64,000 bases of DNA from Thermomonospora echinospora (GTDB lineage Bacteria > Actinomycetota > Actinomycetes > Streptosporangiales > Streptosporangiaceae): NCBI RefSeq assembly GCF_900108175.1, contig NZ_FNVO01000018.1, forward strand, positions 95,619-159,618, in the 5' to 3' direction. The notes beneath the pieces were generated by a model. It was not told where the DNA came from, ran no database searches, and saw nothing but the letters and a program-made list of their open reading frames with translations. A program made the translations under genes and the position numbers. Positions 50,470 through 60,220 of the stretch are shown here, in pieces. The stretch's first letter is position 1, and every line of letters begins with the position of its first letter.

Positions 50470-52611
50470 TCAGGGCCTCTTGCGGCGGAAGTCCAGGCGT
50501 TCGGGAGGTGGGCCGAGGTTGGGCGGCGGCTGCGGGGCGGGACCTTCGGCGGGGGTGCCGTTGGGCGGTGGGGCGGCGTGCCCGTCCGGCGGGTGCGGTT
50601 GTCCTTGCTGCGGCGGGACGGTACCGGCATGCCGGGCGTCGGGCTGGTGCGGATCGTGGGTGCCGAAGGTCGGGGGCGGGCCGCTCCCCTCCTGGCCCGG
50701 CTCGGAGAGCTGCGGGGGGTCGGCGGAGGTGGACGGCTGCTCGCCCTGCTGGTCGAGGAACTCCTCCAACTCCACCGAGTGGGTGGTGGGCAGGGTGATG
50801 ATGCCCGGGTTGGCGTCCACCATGAGGATGCGGCGGCCCGTGGCGGTGGCATGGGTGAAGATCATCGCGGTGGGCGGGAGCTCCTGGAGCTGGTGGGGTT
50901 CGACCAGCAGTTCGCGGGCGCTCTGCCGTTTGTCGGTGGCGGGGATGCTGCGGCCCCAGGCGGTCGCGGAGCTGATGCCGGCCACCAGGTCGGCGTCGTC
51001 GGCGGCGGGGGCGGGCAGCGGCGTCCACACCGGGTCGGTGAGGGCGTCGCCGCGGACTCGGGCGTAGGCGACGGTGCTGGCGTAACCGGTCTCGACCGGG
51101 TCGGGCGGGGCGGCGGCGCCCGCGGTGTCGGTGATCTCGGCGACCAGCAGGCGGCGGCCGGTGCCGATGTGCTCGGCCGCCACCCGGGCGTCCTCGGCGT
51201 TGCCCAGGCGCATGAAGCCGACGGCGGCGTGGCCGCGGCGGCCGAGGCGCTCGCGGACGTGCGGCGGGATGGAACGGTACAGCAGCACCAGGCCGGTGCC
51301 GGTGGTCTCGCAGGCGTCGATCAGCCGGTCCAGGACGTCCCCGCGCAGCTTCTCGGCGCCGCACAGGAACATGGTGTGCTCCCAGCGGCGGGCGGGCGGG
51401 GAGTTGCGGATCCGGTGGGTCAGCGCGGTGGCGACGTACGTGCCGAGGACGCGGTTGGTCAGCACGCCGGCCCGGCGGTCCAGCGACACCACGTGCAGCC
51501 GGGACGGGGGCAGGCGCACCGGCTCGGCGCCCAGCCGCTCCAGCTTGCGCAGCTGGGCCTCCAGCGCCCAGGCCCGGCGGATCACGATCCGGTCGGTGGC
51601 GTCGCGCCCGTACATGGTGGTGACGCGGGCCAGTTGCTCGTCGGTGAGCAGGCCCAACCGCAGGTCGTCGCGCGGGTCCCCGACCTGGGCCAGGGCGCGC
51701 AGCGCGGCGGTGATCTGCGGGATGGTGGCGGTGCCGCCGAACACCCCGGAGATGATCCGCTCCAGGATGGAGTTGTCGAACGACAGGTCCTGGGTGGTGC
51801 CCTCCTCCTCGCCGGCCCCGACGACCAGGGACAGCACGTCCGCCAGGGCATCGGCGGGCAGCCCGCTGGACAGGTCCAGCCGGGGCAGGTCGGCGGGCAG
51901 CACCCACACCAGCGGGTCGTCGCCCCGGTCGGCCGCCAGCCGCACCAGGTCGTGCGCGACCGCGCCCTCCGACAGGTCCAGCACGGTCAGCCGGGCGCCG
52001 GCCGCCAGCCGGGCGGCGCCCATCGTGGTGACGGCGGCCGACCAGCCCGCCAGCGTGCCGCCGACGATGTCCACCCGGTCCACGCCGGGCGGGACCGCCA
52101 CCGGGTACCACTCGCGCTGGGCCTCATAGGCCCGGCGGCGCCGCTCCCACTCCTGGTAGGCGGCGCGATGCTCCTCCTGGGCGGCGAACATCCGGCGTTC
52201 GCGGGCCTCGCGCTCCCGCTCCAGGCGCTCGTGCTCGGCCCGGATCCGGGCGCGCACGGCCCGTTCGCTCTGCCAGATCGGGTAGCCGGTGATGCCCAGG
52301 ATGACCGCGCAGGCCAGCAGCGCGACCACCGCGAACCGCCAGGGCAGCACGCCCAGCGCCCCGCACAGCAGGAACACCGCCGCCCCGACGCCCGCGCCCA
52401 CGGCGGTGATCTTGACCGGCCGGTAGAGCAGGTGGTCGCGGTCGCGCAGGTGCGCTCCGCGCGAGGGGTCGGCGGACTCGGCCTCCGGCGGCCGCGGACG
52501 GCGCGGCGGAGGCCCCGGGTCGGGGTGGACCTGGGCATAACGCCAGCCCACGTAGACGCGGCCGGATCGTATTAACCGCGTCGTCGCGGATCCGCTCGTC
52601 ACGTCCGTCAC
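50470..52611 (-). CDS. Membrane-anchored coiled-coil protein with degenerate P-loop ATPase-like domain
   Basis: About 713 residues. Two TM helices (about 68–86 and 89–107), then a charged coiled coil (about 110–165, RIRAEHERLEREREARERRM). A globular part follows, opening DIVGGTLAGWSAAVTTMG at about 181–198, which looks like a translocase nucleotide loop that has lost the Gly-Lys-Ser/Thr. RMLVVDANPGIITL-like and MFLCGAEKL strands lie later, and the order recalls conjugation/secretion ATPases. The last 100 residues are a Pro/Gln/Gly tail. Start GTG at 52611 or 52602; a TTG at 52728 extends it. It faces the HerA-type gene across the toxin module. Function unknown. Confidence 0.7.
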   Translation of the reverse strand: MTDVTSGSATTRLIRSGRVYVGWRYAQVHPDPGPPPRRPRPPEAESADPSRGAHLRDRDHLLYRPVKITAVGAGVGAAVFLLCGALGVLPWRFAVVALLACAVILGITGYPIWQSERAVRARIRAEHERLEREREARERRMFAAQEEHRAAYQEWERRRRAYEAQREWYPVAVPPGVDRVDIVGGTLAGWSAAVTTMGAARLAAGARLTVLDLSEGAVAHDLVRLAADRGDDPLVWVLPADLPRLDLSSGLPADALADVLSLVVGAGEEEGTTQDLSFDNSILERIISGVFGGTATIPQITAALRALAQVGDPRDDLRLGLLTDEQLARVTTMYGRDATDRIVIRRAWALEAQLRKLERLGAEPVRLPPSRLHVVSLDRRAGVLTNRVLGTYVATALTHRIRNSPPARRWEHTMFLCGAEKLRGDVLDRLIDACETTGTGLVLLYRSIPPHVRERLGRRGHAAVGFMRLGNAEDARVAAEHIGTGRRLLVAEITDTAGAAAPPDPVETGYASTVAYARVRGDALTDPVWTPLPAPAADDADLVAGISSATAWGRSIPATDKRQSARELLVEPHQLQELPPTAMIFTHATATGRRILMVDANPGIITLPTTHSVELEEFLDQQGEQPSTSADPPQLSEPGQEGSGPPPTFGTHDPHQPDARHAGTVPPQQGQPHPPDGHAAPPPNGTPAEGPAPQPPPNLGPPPERLDFRRKRP

Positions 52612-52849
52612 GTCACGGCCCCAGGGGGATGAGCGGTGTTGCTTCGGCGGGGTTGCATGGACACTCGCTGCTCGGGATTCGTACCCGTACAGACTAAGGA
52701 GGAACGGCCGGATTCGCCCAACGTTCAACCGAACACCGCATCCGATGCGTGCCCAAGAACGACAATTCGGTCAGCATGATCACCTGTGCCGAAGACCGGG
52801 CGCCCGGTGTCGCCTCGCGTGACCGCTTCCGGCCGCCTCCCGTCCGGGC

Positions 52850-54052
52850 TTACGTGGCCGCCACCGCGGGCTCACCGGACGCCGCTCCCCTGCTCCCGTC
52901 AGGCTCCCCGGACACGGCGGCCACCTCGCTCCGGGGCGCCGCCGGAGCGCTCGCCTCCCGGATCCGCGCCGCCGCGGCCTTCAGATGACGTGACAGCAGC
53001 CGCCCGCCGGGCTTCTCCACGAACCGGTAGACCAGATAGGCCGACGCCAGCGCGACCGCCACGGCCACGACCAGCGTGGGCCAGCGCCCCGCCTCCGGGT
53101 AGAGGACGTCGACGACCGGCCGGAACACCGTCAGATGGACGAGGTAGAGCGGGTAGGTGAGCGCGCCGAGCACGGTCAGCCCCCGCCAGCGCACCCAGCC
53201 GAAGTGCCCGGTCGCCACCAACGCCATGACGACGAAAATCCCGGTCACCACCCCCACGCACACGTACTCGTGGACACCCGGCCAGTAACGCGGCTCCCTC
53301 GGCGACGTGGGCAGCGAATAACGCAACGCCAGCGCCCAGCACGCTCCCACGAACAGCCACAGGATGATGTTCCCGCCGTACCGGTAGACGAGGTAGAGCG
53401 CCATTCCGCCGATGAAGTACGGAGCCCAGCGCGGGATCAGCAGCGTCTCCAGCAGCGTCACGTCCGCCTCCTTGGCGAACAGCCCCGCCAGCAGCCAGAC
53501 CGTCATGAAGCCGACGCACCGGCTGTAGGTGATCCCCCACCAGGCCAGCACCGTGACGAGGGCGTAGAAGTGCAACTCCACCCACAGCGTCCAGTAGAGG
53601 CCCTCCATGTTCGGGGACCCGACACCGGTCTGCAGCATCGTCAGATTGGGCAGGAAGCGCTCGTACACCCCGTCCATCTTCGGCCCGTATCCGTGCTCCA
53701 GCCCGGTCAGCGCGTACACCACCACGCACAGCACCACGCCGAACCAGTAGGCGGGAAAGAGCCTGGTGACCCGGGAGATCGCGAACGCGCCGGGGGTGCG
53801 GCCCCACGCGCTCATCAAGATGACGAACCCGCTGATGACGAAGAACAGGTCCACCCCGAAGGCGCCGAACCACGTCCAGGTCATCTCCGGGAACAGCTCG
53901 CGCGGGCTGACGGGCCAGATCCCCGCCGGCCGCACCCCGATGTAGTGGAACATCACCACCGCGAACGCGGCGACGAACCGCAGCAGGTCGATCATGACGA
54001 GCCGCCGCCCGCCCGCCGCGCCCGCCACGGCCTCCGGCCGATGCCCTCTCAT
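52850..54052 (-). CDS. Acyltransferase 3 family membrane protein (copy 2)
   Basis: 400 residues and about ten TM helices. The family motif is near the start: LVMIDLLRFVAAFAVVMFHY with His, then FGAFGVDLFFVISGFVILM. NMEGLYWTLWVELHFYAL is the conserved Trp/Glu/His helix. OafA-like proteins move acyl groups onto sugars at the membrane. It is closely similar to the gene at 54060, which lies seven bases upstream, so the pair arose by tandem duplication. The C-terminal tail is polar and diverged. Start ATG 54052 has GGAGGGG upstream. Confidence 0.9.
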   Translation of the reverse strand: MRGHRPEAVAGAAGGRRLVMIDLLRFVAAFAVVMFHYIGVRPAGIWPVSPRELFPEMTWTWFGAFGVDLFFVISGFVILMSAWGRTPGAFAISRVTRLFPAYWFGVVLCVVVYALTGLEHGYGPKMDGVYERFLPNLTMLQTGVGSPNMEGLYWTLWVELHFYALVTVLAWWGITYSRCVGFMTVWLLAGLFAKEADVTLLETLLIPRWAPYFIGGMALYLVYRYGGNIILWLFVGACWALALRYSLPTSPREPRYWPGVHEYVCVGVVTGIFVVMALVATGHFGWVRWRGLTVLGALTYPLYLVHLTVFRPVVDVLYPEAGRWPTLVVAVAVALASAYLVYRFVEKPGGRLLSRHLKAAAARIREASAPAAPRSEVAAVSGEPDGSRGAASGEPAVAAT

Positions 54053-54059
54053 CACCCGA

Positions 54060-55244
54060 TCACCCCTCCGCCGGCGCGTGCACCGGCCGCGGGGCCACGG
54101 CGTCCGCCGGCCCCGTCCGTGCGGCGGGCCCGTCCCCGGCGGGACGGCCGTCCTCACCGCTCCTGATCCGTGCCAGCGCCTGCTGGATCCGGGTCCTCAT
54201 CAACGGGGCGAGCGGCCTCTCGACGAACCGGTGCACCGCGTACGAGGCCGCGACCGTCGCCGTGACGGCCAGCGCCAGGACCGCCCACCGGTTCAGATGC
54301 GGCCGCAGCTCCACGATGACCACCCTGCCGATCGTCTCGTGCATGAGGTACATGGGGTACGTCAGGGCCGCCAGCGCGGTCGGCCACCGCCCGCGCAGGA
54401 ACCCGAGCCGCCCCGTGGCGACCAGCGCCATCACCACGAAGATCAACGTGACGGCGAGCGGGGCCGCCCAGTGGTACAGCGTCCAGTCGTTCAGAACGGG
54501 GTCGGGCCGGAACTCCCTGAGCCGGTGGTAGGAGGCCAGCGCCCAGCAGAAGCCCACCAGCAGCCACAGCACGATGTTGCCGCCGAACCGGTACACCAGG
54601 AACAGCGCCATCCCCGCGATGAAGCAGGGCGCCCAGTCCGGCATCAGGAGGACCTGGAAGATCTCGCTCTTGCCCTCCTGGGCGTACACCCCCGCCAGCA
54701 GCCAGGCGCTCATGAACCACACACAGCGCGCATAGCTGATGCCCCACCAGGACAGCAGCGCGATGAGCGCGTAGAAGTGCAGCTCCACCCACAGCGTCCA
54801 GTAGCCGGCCTCCATGCCGGAGAAGCCCGCGCCCTCCTGCAACATCGTCAGGTTGGGCAGGAACCGCCACAGCGTGCCGTCGTACATCTCGTTCGGCCCG
54901 GCGGGATCGGCCTGCCCGGTCGCCAGATACACGACCACCGCCAGCGTCACCGCGAACCAGTACGCCGGCAGCAGCCGCACCAGCCGGGACCGTGCGAAGT
55001 CCCCCGGCCGGCGGTCCCACACGGTCATCAGGATGACGAAGCCGCTGAGGACGAAGAACAGGTCCGCCGCGATGCCCCCGAAGTGAGCGACGGCCTCCAG
55101 CTCCGGGAAGACCTCTCCCGATCCCAGGCCCCACAGCGGCCGGTCCCTGCGCGTGTAGGCGTAGAGCATCACCACGACCGCGGCCAGGAACCGCAGCAGG
55201 TCCAATTCGCGCAGGCGCGGAGCGGGGCGCTCGTCCAGCGTCAC
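54060..55244 (-). CDS. Acyltransferase 3 family membrane protein (copy 1)
   Basis: 394 residues. LRELDLLRFLAAVVVMLYAYT opens the domain and GIAADLFFVLSGFVILM follows. GMEAGYWTLWVELHFYAL matches copy 2 almost residue for residue. In the first helix the His of copy 2 (MFHY) is Tyr here (MLYAY), so this copy may be altered in or lack the catalytic His of the family. GTG start at 55244 (GTG at 55253 also possible). Stands in a cluster of sugar-lipid enzymes on the minus strand, probably one transcript. Confidence 0.88.
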   Translation of the reverse strand: MTLDERPAPRLRELDLLRFLAAVVVMLYAYTRRDRPLWGLGSGEVFPELEAVAHFGGIAADLFFVLSGFVILMTVWDRRPGDFARSRLVRLLPAYWFAVTLAVVVYLATGQADPAGPNEMYDGTLWRFLPNLTMLQEGAGFSGMEAGYWTLWVELHFYALIALLSWWGISYARCVWFMSAWLLAGVYAQEGKSEIFQVLLMPDWAPCFIAGMALFLVYRFGGNIVLWLLVGFCWALASYHRLREFRPDPVLNDWTLYHWAAPLAVTLIFVVMALVATGRLGFLRGRWPTALAALTYPMYLMHETIGRVVIVELRPHLNRWAVLALAVTATVAASYAVHRFVERPLAPLMRTRIQQALARIRSGEDGRPAGDGPAARTGPADAVAPRPVHAPAEG

Positions 55245-55279
55245 GTTTCCCACCGTCCCAAGCCGGATTGTCGAAGGTT

Positions 55280-56017
55280 CTAAAGGTTGTCGCGGCCCAG
55301 CCGCCCGGCGATGCCCCACCGGGTCACCTGCCACATGGCCTCGGCCACGATGTCGCCGCTCATCTTGCTGGCGCCGTGCTCGCGTTCGACGAAGGTGATC
55401 GGGACCTCGACGACCCGCAGCCCATGCCGGACCGCCCGCAGCGCCAGGTCGATCTGGAAGCAGTAACCGCGCGACTCGACGCCGTCCAGCCCGATCTTCT
55501 GCAGCGCGGTGGCCCGGTAGGCCCGGTAGCCGCCGGTGGCGTCGTGCAGCGGGACGTTCAGCATCAGCCGGGCGTAGGCGTTGCCGCCGCGCGACAGGAC
55601 GGCGCGCGACCTCGGCCAGTTGCGGACCTCGCCGCCGGGCACCCAGCGGGCACCGATCACCAGGTCCGCCTCCGCCAGCGCCGCCAGCAGCCGGCCGAGC
55701 TCCTCGGGCTGGTGGGAGCCGTCGGCGTCCATCTCCACCAGCACGTCGTAGCCGTGCTCGAACGCCCACCGGAACCCCGCGATGTAGGCCGCGCCGAGAC
55801 CGTCCTTGCCGGTCCGGTGCAGCACCTTCACCTGGTCGTCCGAGGCGGCCAGCGCGTCGGCCAGCGCACCGGTGCCGTCCGGGCTGGCGTCGTCGACGAC
55901 CAGCACGTCCACCTGTGGGGCCGCCCGCCGGACCCGCCCGACGATCGGCTCGATGTTCTCCCGCTCGTTGTAGGTCGGGATGATCACGAGCACCCGTCCC
56001 AGGTCCCCGATCTGCAC
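55280..56017 (-). CDS. Polyprenol monophosphomannose synthase (DPM1-like GT2)
   Basis: 245 residues of the GT2 fold. [32 protein letters not shown] and [16 protein letters not shown] (the DxD-type acidic site) fit Ppm1/DPM1, as do [19 protein letters not shown] and the [12 protein letters not shown] acceptor region. Makes polyprenyl-phosphate-mannose from GDP-mannose, the donor for GT-C membrane mannosyltransferases, which are encoded nearby. I chose GTG at 56017 because GGAGGAGGAG is just upstream; longer frames reach 56203 with no support. Confidence 0.93.
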   Translation of the reverse strand: MQIGDLGRVLVIIPTYNERENIEPIVGRVRRAAPQVDVLVVDDASPDGTGALADALAASDDQVKVLHRTGKDGLGAAYIAGFRWAFEHGYDVLVEMDADGSHQPEELGRLLAALAEADLVIGARWVPGGEVRNWPRSRAVLSRGGNAYARLMLNVPLHDATGGYRAYRATALQKIGLDGVESRGYCFQIDLALRAVRHGLRVVEVPITFVEREHGASKMSGDIVAEAMWQVTRWGIAGRLGRDNL

Positions 56018-56043
56018 GAGGTCTCCTCCTCCGGTATCGAAGC

Positions 56044-57687
56044 TCACGGTCGCACCGGTCCCTTCGGCCGGGGCTCCGGCATGGGCCATCCGGCGGTGGA
56101 CCCGGACCCCCGCCGCACCAACAAGGTCAGGTTCCCGCCCGCGTGCCGCCACCGCGTACGCATGGTGTACGGGCCGGTGCCATGGAGCGTCCGCAGCCGC
56201 CACTGAAGGTCAGGAGGAGGGAAGTCGACGAACGTGCTGTCCCGCATCACCCAGACCCGGGTGCTCTGCAACAGCCGCCGCCGCAGGGTCGGGCCGTCGG
56301 AGATGTCCGTGCCCACCAGGTTGGCCGCCTGCGGCCCGGTCCGGCCGAGCATCACATCGTGCAAGCCCTCGAAGGCGTCCGGGTATGCCTGCGCCCGCCA
56401 TCTCAAGTCGGGGGTGAGGAACAACACCGCGTCGCCGGGCCTGGCGTGCTCGCGCAGGACGTCGGCCGCCGCGCGCAGGTCGTCGTTCCGTTCGCCCTGC
56501 TCCCTGATCGCCAGGTGCGCGGGCAGCGCCGCCGCCACCGCGACCGCCAGGGCGCCCGCGAGCAGCTCACGCCGGACACCGCCCAGCCAGGCCAGCCCCG
56601 CGCCCACCAGAAGGGCCAGCGCGGGCAGGCAGAACAGCACGTAACGCGGCCGGAAGATCGAGTCGAACGCGTTGGCCGCCAGCAGCAGCGCCGGGGGGAT
56701 CAACAGCCACGGCACCGCCACCATCAGCAGGCTCGGCCCGGGACGGCGGTCGCCCGCGCCCGCCCCGGACCGCGCCACGGGCGCCGCCGCGGTCCGCGCC
56801 ACCGGCGCCGTCGCGCCCAGGACGGCGAGCACCGCGACGACCGGGACGAGCCACTGGCCCCCTGCCAGGAACACCAGGAACTGCCACAGTTCGTCGCCCA
56901 TGCCGAGCGGGATGATGACGACCTGGCCGCTCTGGTGCCGTGCCTTGTACGCGAACGGTGCGAGCAGCAGCCCGGCCGTACCGGCGGAGACCGCCCAGCG
57001 GACCAGGTCACGGCGCTCCACCCGGCCGGCACGGTGCAGCCACAGCAGTGTCACGGCGTGCGCCGCCACGACCATGAGCGCGAAGACGTTGAACAGGCAG
57101 ACCAGGACCAGACCGGCCGCGTAACCGGCCGACCACCGCCACAGCCGGCGTCTTTCCTGGGTCATCCGCACGAACAGATAGGTCGACGCCGCCACCACGA
57201 GGACGACCATCGCGAACGGCCGCGCGTCCTGTGCGTACCGGGTGACCGTGACCGAGCATCCGAAGGCCAGCCCCGCGAACATGCCCACCGCCGGCGAGGC
57301 GCAGCGGCGGCCAAGCAGGGCCACCACGGCGGCGGCCAGTGCCATGGCCGCCGCCGAGGGGAACCGCAGCGCCACCTCGCCGGTGCCGAAGACCGCCGCC
57401 CACGGCCGCAGCAGCAGGTAGTAGAGAGCGTGCACCACGTCGAGATGGTCGACGGTGCGCCAGAAATCCGGCAGCGACCGCTGCGTCATGCTGATCGTGG
57501 CCGCCTCGTCGATCCAGTACGACGGCCCGGAGAGCCCGGCCAGGCAGACGGCCAGCGTCACCGCCGCCGGGACCGCCGGGACCAGGTATCGGCGGCGGGC
57601 CCCAGAGCGCGGGTCACGCGGTCCGGGCACCGGCGAACCGCCCGGTGCCGGCCCGGCCGGCGGCGCCGCGGTCTCCAGCGTGCTCAT
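56044..57687 (-). CDS. GT-C membrane glycosyltransferase (GT39-like)
   Basis: 547 residues, about ten or more TM helices. The first outer loop has [19 protein letters not shown] with the Asp-Glu acidic motif of GT-C enzymes that use polyprenyl-phosphate sugars, and the C-terminal soluble part ([20 protein letters not shown]) looks like an alpha/beta fold. The neighbouring Ppm1-like gene would supply its donor. Acceptor unknown. The start ATG at 57687 (MSTLETAAP) is preferred; the upstream frame is unsupported. Stop is 26 bp upstream of the ppm start. Confidence 0.88.
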   Translation of the reverse strand: MSTLETAAPPAGPAPGGSPVPGPRDPRSGARRRYLVPAVPAAVTLAVCLAGLSGPSYWIDEAATISMTQRSLPDFWRTVDHLDVVHALYYLLLRPWAAVFGTGEVALRFPSAAAMALAAAVVALLGRRCASPAVGMFAGLAFGCSVTVTRYAQDARPFAMVVLVVAASTYLFVRMTQERRRLWRWSAGYAAGLVLVCLFNVFALMVVAAHAVTLLWLHRAGRVERRDLVRWAVSAGTAGLLLAPFAYKARHQSGQVVIIPLGMGDELWQFLVFLAGGQWLVPVVAVLAVLGATAPVARTAAAPVARSGAGAGDRRPGPSLLMVAVPWLLIPPALLLAANAFDSIFRPRYVLFCLPALALLVGAGLAWLGGVRRELLAGALAVAVAAALPAHLAIREQGERNDDLRAAADVLREHARPGDAVLFLTPDLRWRAQAYPDAFEGLHDVMLGRTGPQAANLVGTDISDGPTLRRRLLQSTRVWVMRDSTFVDFPPPDLQWRLRTLHGTGPYTMRTRWRHAGGNLTLLVRRGSGSTAGWPMPEPRPKGPVRP

Positions 57688-57994
57688 CGCACCGGACGGG
57701 CGGAGGGCGCTTGACACGGCACACCGTGCAAAGGCTCGGAGGTGTCCACCATCATGTCGCCCATCGTTGTCGTCGGCTGATCGGCCGGCCCGGCGGCCGG
57801 TTTCCGGCCCGCCTCGATCCGGCGCCACGGGCCGGACGGGTACAGCACCGGGGACGGCCGTCCGCCGGGAGGGCGGCGCGTAATGACGCCGCGGCGCACT
57901 GCACCGGAACCGGTCATGGCCGAAACTGTCGGCAGTTCGGCGGACACCCTATCGAAAACCCAGAAAAGGGAACGGTCATCGCCGGTTCCGGTCA
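57688..57994. other. 307-bp intergenic region, nothing recognised
   Basis: Lies between the OafA-like gene's stop and the GT39-like gene's start. A short direct repeat-free stretch, moderately AT-rich near 57950–57985 (ATCGAAAACCCAGAAAAG). I see no gene, hairpin or clear promoter. Confidence 0.4.
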
Positions 57995-60073
57995 TCACCA
58001 TCCGGCCGCGCGCCGGATCTCCCGCTCGACCATGGGGGCGAGCGTACGCGCGTAGGTCTCGGTGAAATGGCCGCGATCCCGCACGACCAGCACGTTCCCG
58101 ATGACCATGGGGCAGCGTCCGGCCGCGCACACATAGCGGCTGAGGTCCACGAACCGCACGTTGGCGGGAATGCCCCGGCGGCCCCGGTGCGGTGAGACCT
58201 TCGCCAGGCTCCGGTACCTCACCTCGGCGCACGCCTCCAGGCCCAGATGGCCGAAGCACTGGGACGGGGGAACGGTCAGCCGGGGCGTGTCGCGGATCGC
58301 CAGCACCCGGATCCGGGCGGCCCGCAACTGCCGCCAGCGCGGCACGCCGCCGCGCTCCAGTTCCTCGGGCCTACCGCTGGGGTCGGTCCGGGTACCGATC
58401 GTGATCACGAAGTCCGGCCGGAGCGCCCGTACCTCCGTCATGACGTTGCGGCTCCAGGCGTCGCACTCCGGATAGGGCTGGCCGGTGTCGGGGTACCGGG
58501 CCCCGCCCGCCGTCAGCGCGCACCCGGCCTTGACCATCGTGACGAGCCGCCAGCCGGCGTTCTCGGCGGCCTTGTGCAGGGCGGGGAACCAGTGGGCCGC
58601 GTGCGAGTTGCCCACCAGCGCCAGCGTCCGGCGCGAGCCACGATGCCCGTACTCGCAAACCCTGACCGCACTCGCCTTGTACGGCGCCAGGCAGCCGTTC
58701 CCCTCGATGAGGGAGCGGTCCTGCTTGGCGTCGCGCAGGTCGGGCCGGAACGGCAGGCCGGGCGGGGCCGGCGCGCCGGTCAGCGCGGCCGCGCCGGGAT
58801 AGTTCGCCGGATCGGCGGCCTGCGCCTCGCGGCGCCGGGCCTGCTCGTCCAGGTAGGCGGTCCCGCCCCCGGCGGCCATCACCACCGGCGCCAGGCAGGC
58901 CAGGCCCAGCGCGAACGACCAGGCGCGCGGGGAACGGCGGCCCGAGGCCCAGCCGACCGAGCGGTCCGACAGCCAGGTGGTGCCGACCGCCAGCAGGAAC
59001 GAGGCGGCGAGGATCACCGAGCCGGCGGCCAGGCTCGCGGTGGAGCGGCCGGACGCGGCCAGGTAGAAGATGAACAGCGGCCAGTGCCACAGGTACAGCG
59101 CATACGAGATGTCGCCGACGTAGGTCAGCGGCCGGGTGGACAGCAGGCGGTCGGCGCCGAACCGGCTGCCCGTCGTGCCCGCCACGATGATCAGTACGGC
59201 CGCGCCGGTCGGCCATAGCGCCGCATACCCGGGGAACACCGTGGACACCTGCAGCAGCAGGCCGCACGCCACCAAGGCGACTAGGCCACCCCAGCCCAGC
59301 ACCACCCGCAGCGGTCTGGGCAGCCGCGCAGAGTCCCAGCGGGCCAGTGCGAGCGCGACCAGGCCGCCGAGGGCCAGTTCCCACAGCCGCGCGCCGGTGT
59401 CGAAGTAGGCCCAGCGCTGCTCGGTCGCGGTACGTACCACCGAGTACAGCAGCGACCCGGCGAAGACCAGCCCGAGCATCCCGGTGAAGACCGCCCGCGG
59501 GCTGCGGCGGACCCGGACCGCCACGATCGTCGCGACGGCCAGCAGCAGCGGCCACAGAAGGTAGAACTGCCCCTGGATCGCCAGCGACCAGAAGTGCTGG
59601 ACGGGGCTGGCCCCGTCCCCGCCGGCCAGGTAGTCGACGGCGGTCGTCGCCAGCCGCCAGTTCTCGTAGTACGCCGCCGAGGCGATCACCTCGGCCAGCG
59701 TGCCCTGCCAGCGGTCCTGCGGCAGCCACAGCAGCGTCCCGGCCAGCACCCCCGCCAGCACGATCGCCGCCGGTGGGAACAGCCGCCGGGCCAGCCGGGC
59801 GGCGAAGGCCAGGAACTCGACCCGGCCCTTGCGCTCCACCGTGCGCAGCAGGGACCCGGTGATCAGGAAGCCGGTGAGCATCAGGAAGACGTCCACGCCC
59901 CCCGACACCCGACCCAGCCAGATGTGGTAGACGGCCACCAGCAGCACGGCGACCGCCCGCAGCCCCTGGATCTCCGGCCGGTGTCCCGCCCGCGCCCGTG
60001 GCGGCGCACCGCCGGCGGACGCCTTGGAGGGGGTCGGACGCTCCAGCGTCTCTGGAGAAGGTGGCATCGGCAT
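57995..60073 (-). CDS. OafA-like acyltransferase fused to SGNH domain
   Basis: 692 residues. The N-terminal 1–360 is an acyltransferase-3 domain with ten TM helices (HRPEIQGLRAVAVLLVAVYH, GGVDVFLMLTGFLITGSLL). After a linker, the extracytoplasmic SGNH domain has TLALVGNSHAAHWFPAL with the nucleophile Ser, and RDRGHFTETY as the Asp-x-x-His motif. In such fusions the membrane domain brings acyl groups from inside and the SGNH part transfers them to a surface glycan. Within the glycan cluster. Start ATG 60073 or 60067 close by. Confidence 0.93.
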   Translation of the reverse strand: MPMPPSPETLERPTPSKASAGGAPPRARAGHRPEIQGLRAVAVLLVAVYHIWLGRVSGGVDVFLMLTGFLITGSLLRTVERKGRVEFLAFAARLARRLFPPAAIVLAGVLAGTLLWLPQDRWQGTLAEVIASAAYYENWRLATTAVDYLAGGDGASPVQHFWSLAIQGQFYLLWPLLLAVATIVAVRVRRSPRAVFTGMLGLVFAGSLLYSVVRTATEQRWAYFDTGARLWELALGGLVALALARWDSARLPRPLRVVLGWGGLVALVACGLLLQVSTVFPGYAALWPTGAAVLIIVAGTTGSRFGADRLLSTRPLTYVGDISYALYLWHWPLFIFYLAASGRSTASLAAGSVILAASFLLAVGTTWLSDRSVGWASGRRSPRAWSFALGLACLAPVVMAAGGGTAYLDEQARRREAQAADPANYPGAAALTGAPAPPGLPFRPDLRDAKQDRSLIEGNGCLAPYKASAVRVCEYGHRGSRRTLALVGNSHAAHWFPALHKAAENAGWRLVTMVKAGCALTAGGARYPDTGQPYPECDAWSRNVMTEVRALRPDFVITIGTRTDPSGRPEELERGGVPRWRQLRAARIRVLAIRDTPRLTVPPSQCFGHLGLEACAEVRYRSLAKVSPHRGRRGIPANVRFVDLSRYVCAAGRCPMVIGNVLVVRDRGHFTETYARTLAPMVEREIRRAAGW

Positions 60074-60220
60074 GTCCCAGCTCTCAGCCGAAAGGGCGGA
60101 ACCCGTGAGCTCTCACCGCGCCGCCCGAGCTGCACCTTGTCCGATTGCGGACCGAGAATAGGGACCGCGCTCCACCGCCCACAAGGCCCCGGGACCACCT
60201 CGTGATGAAGCTGTTCCCGA

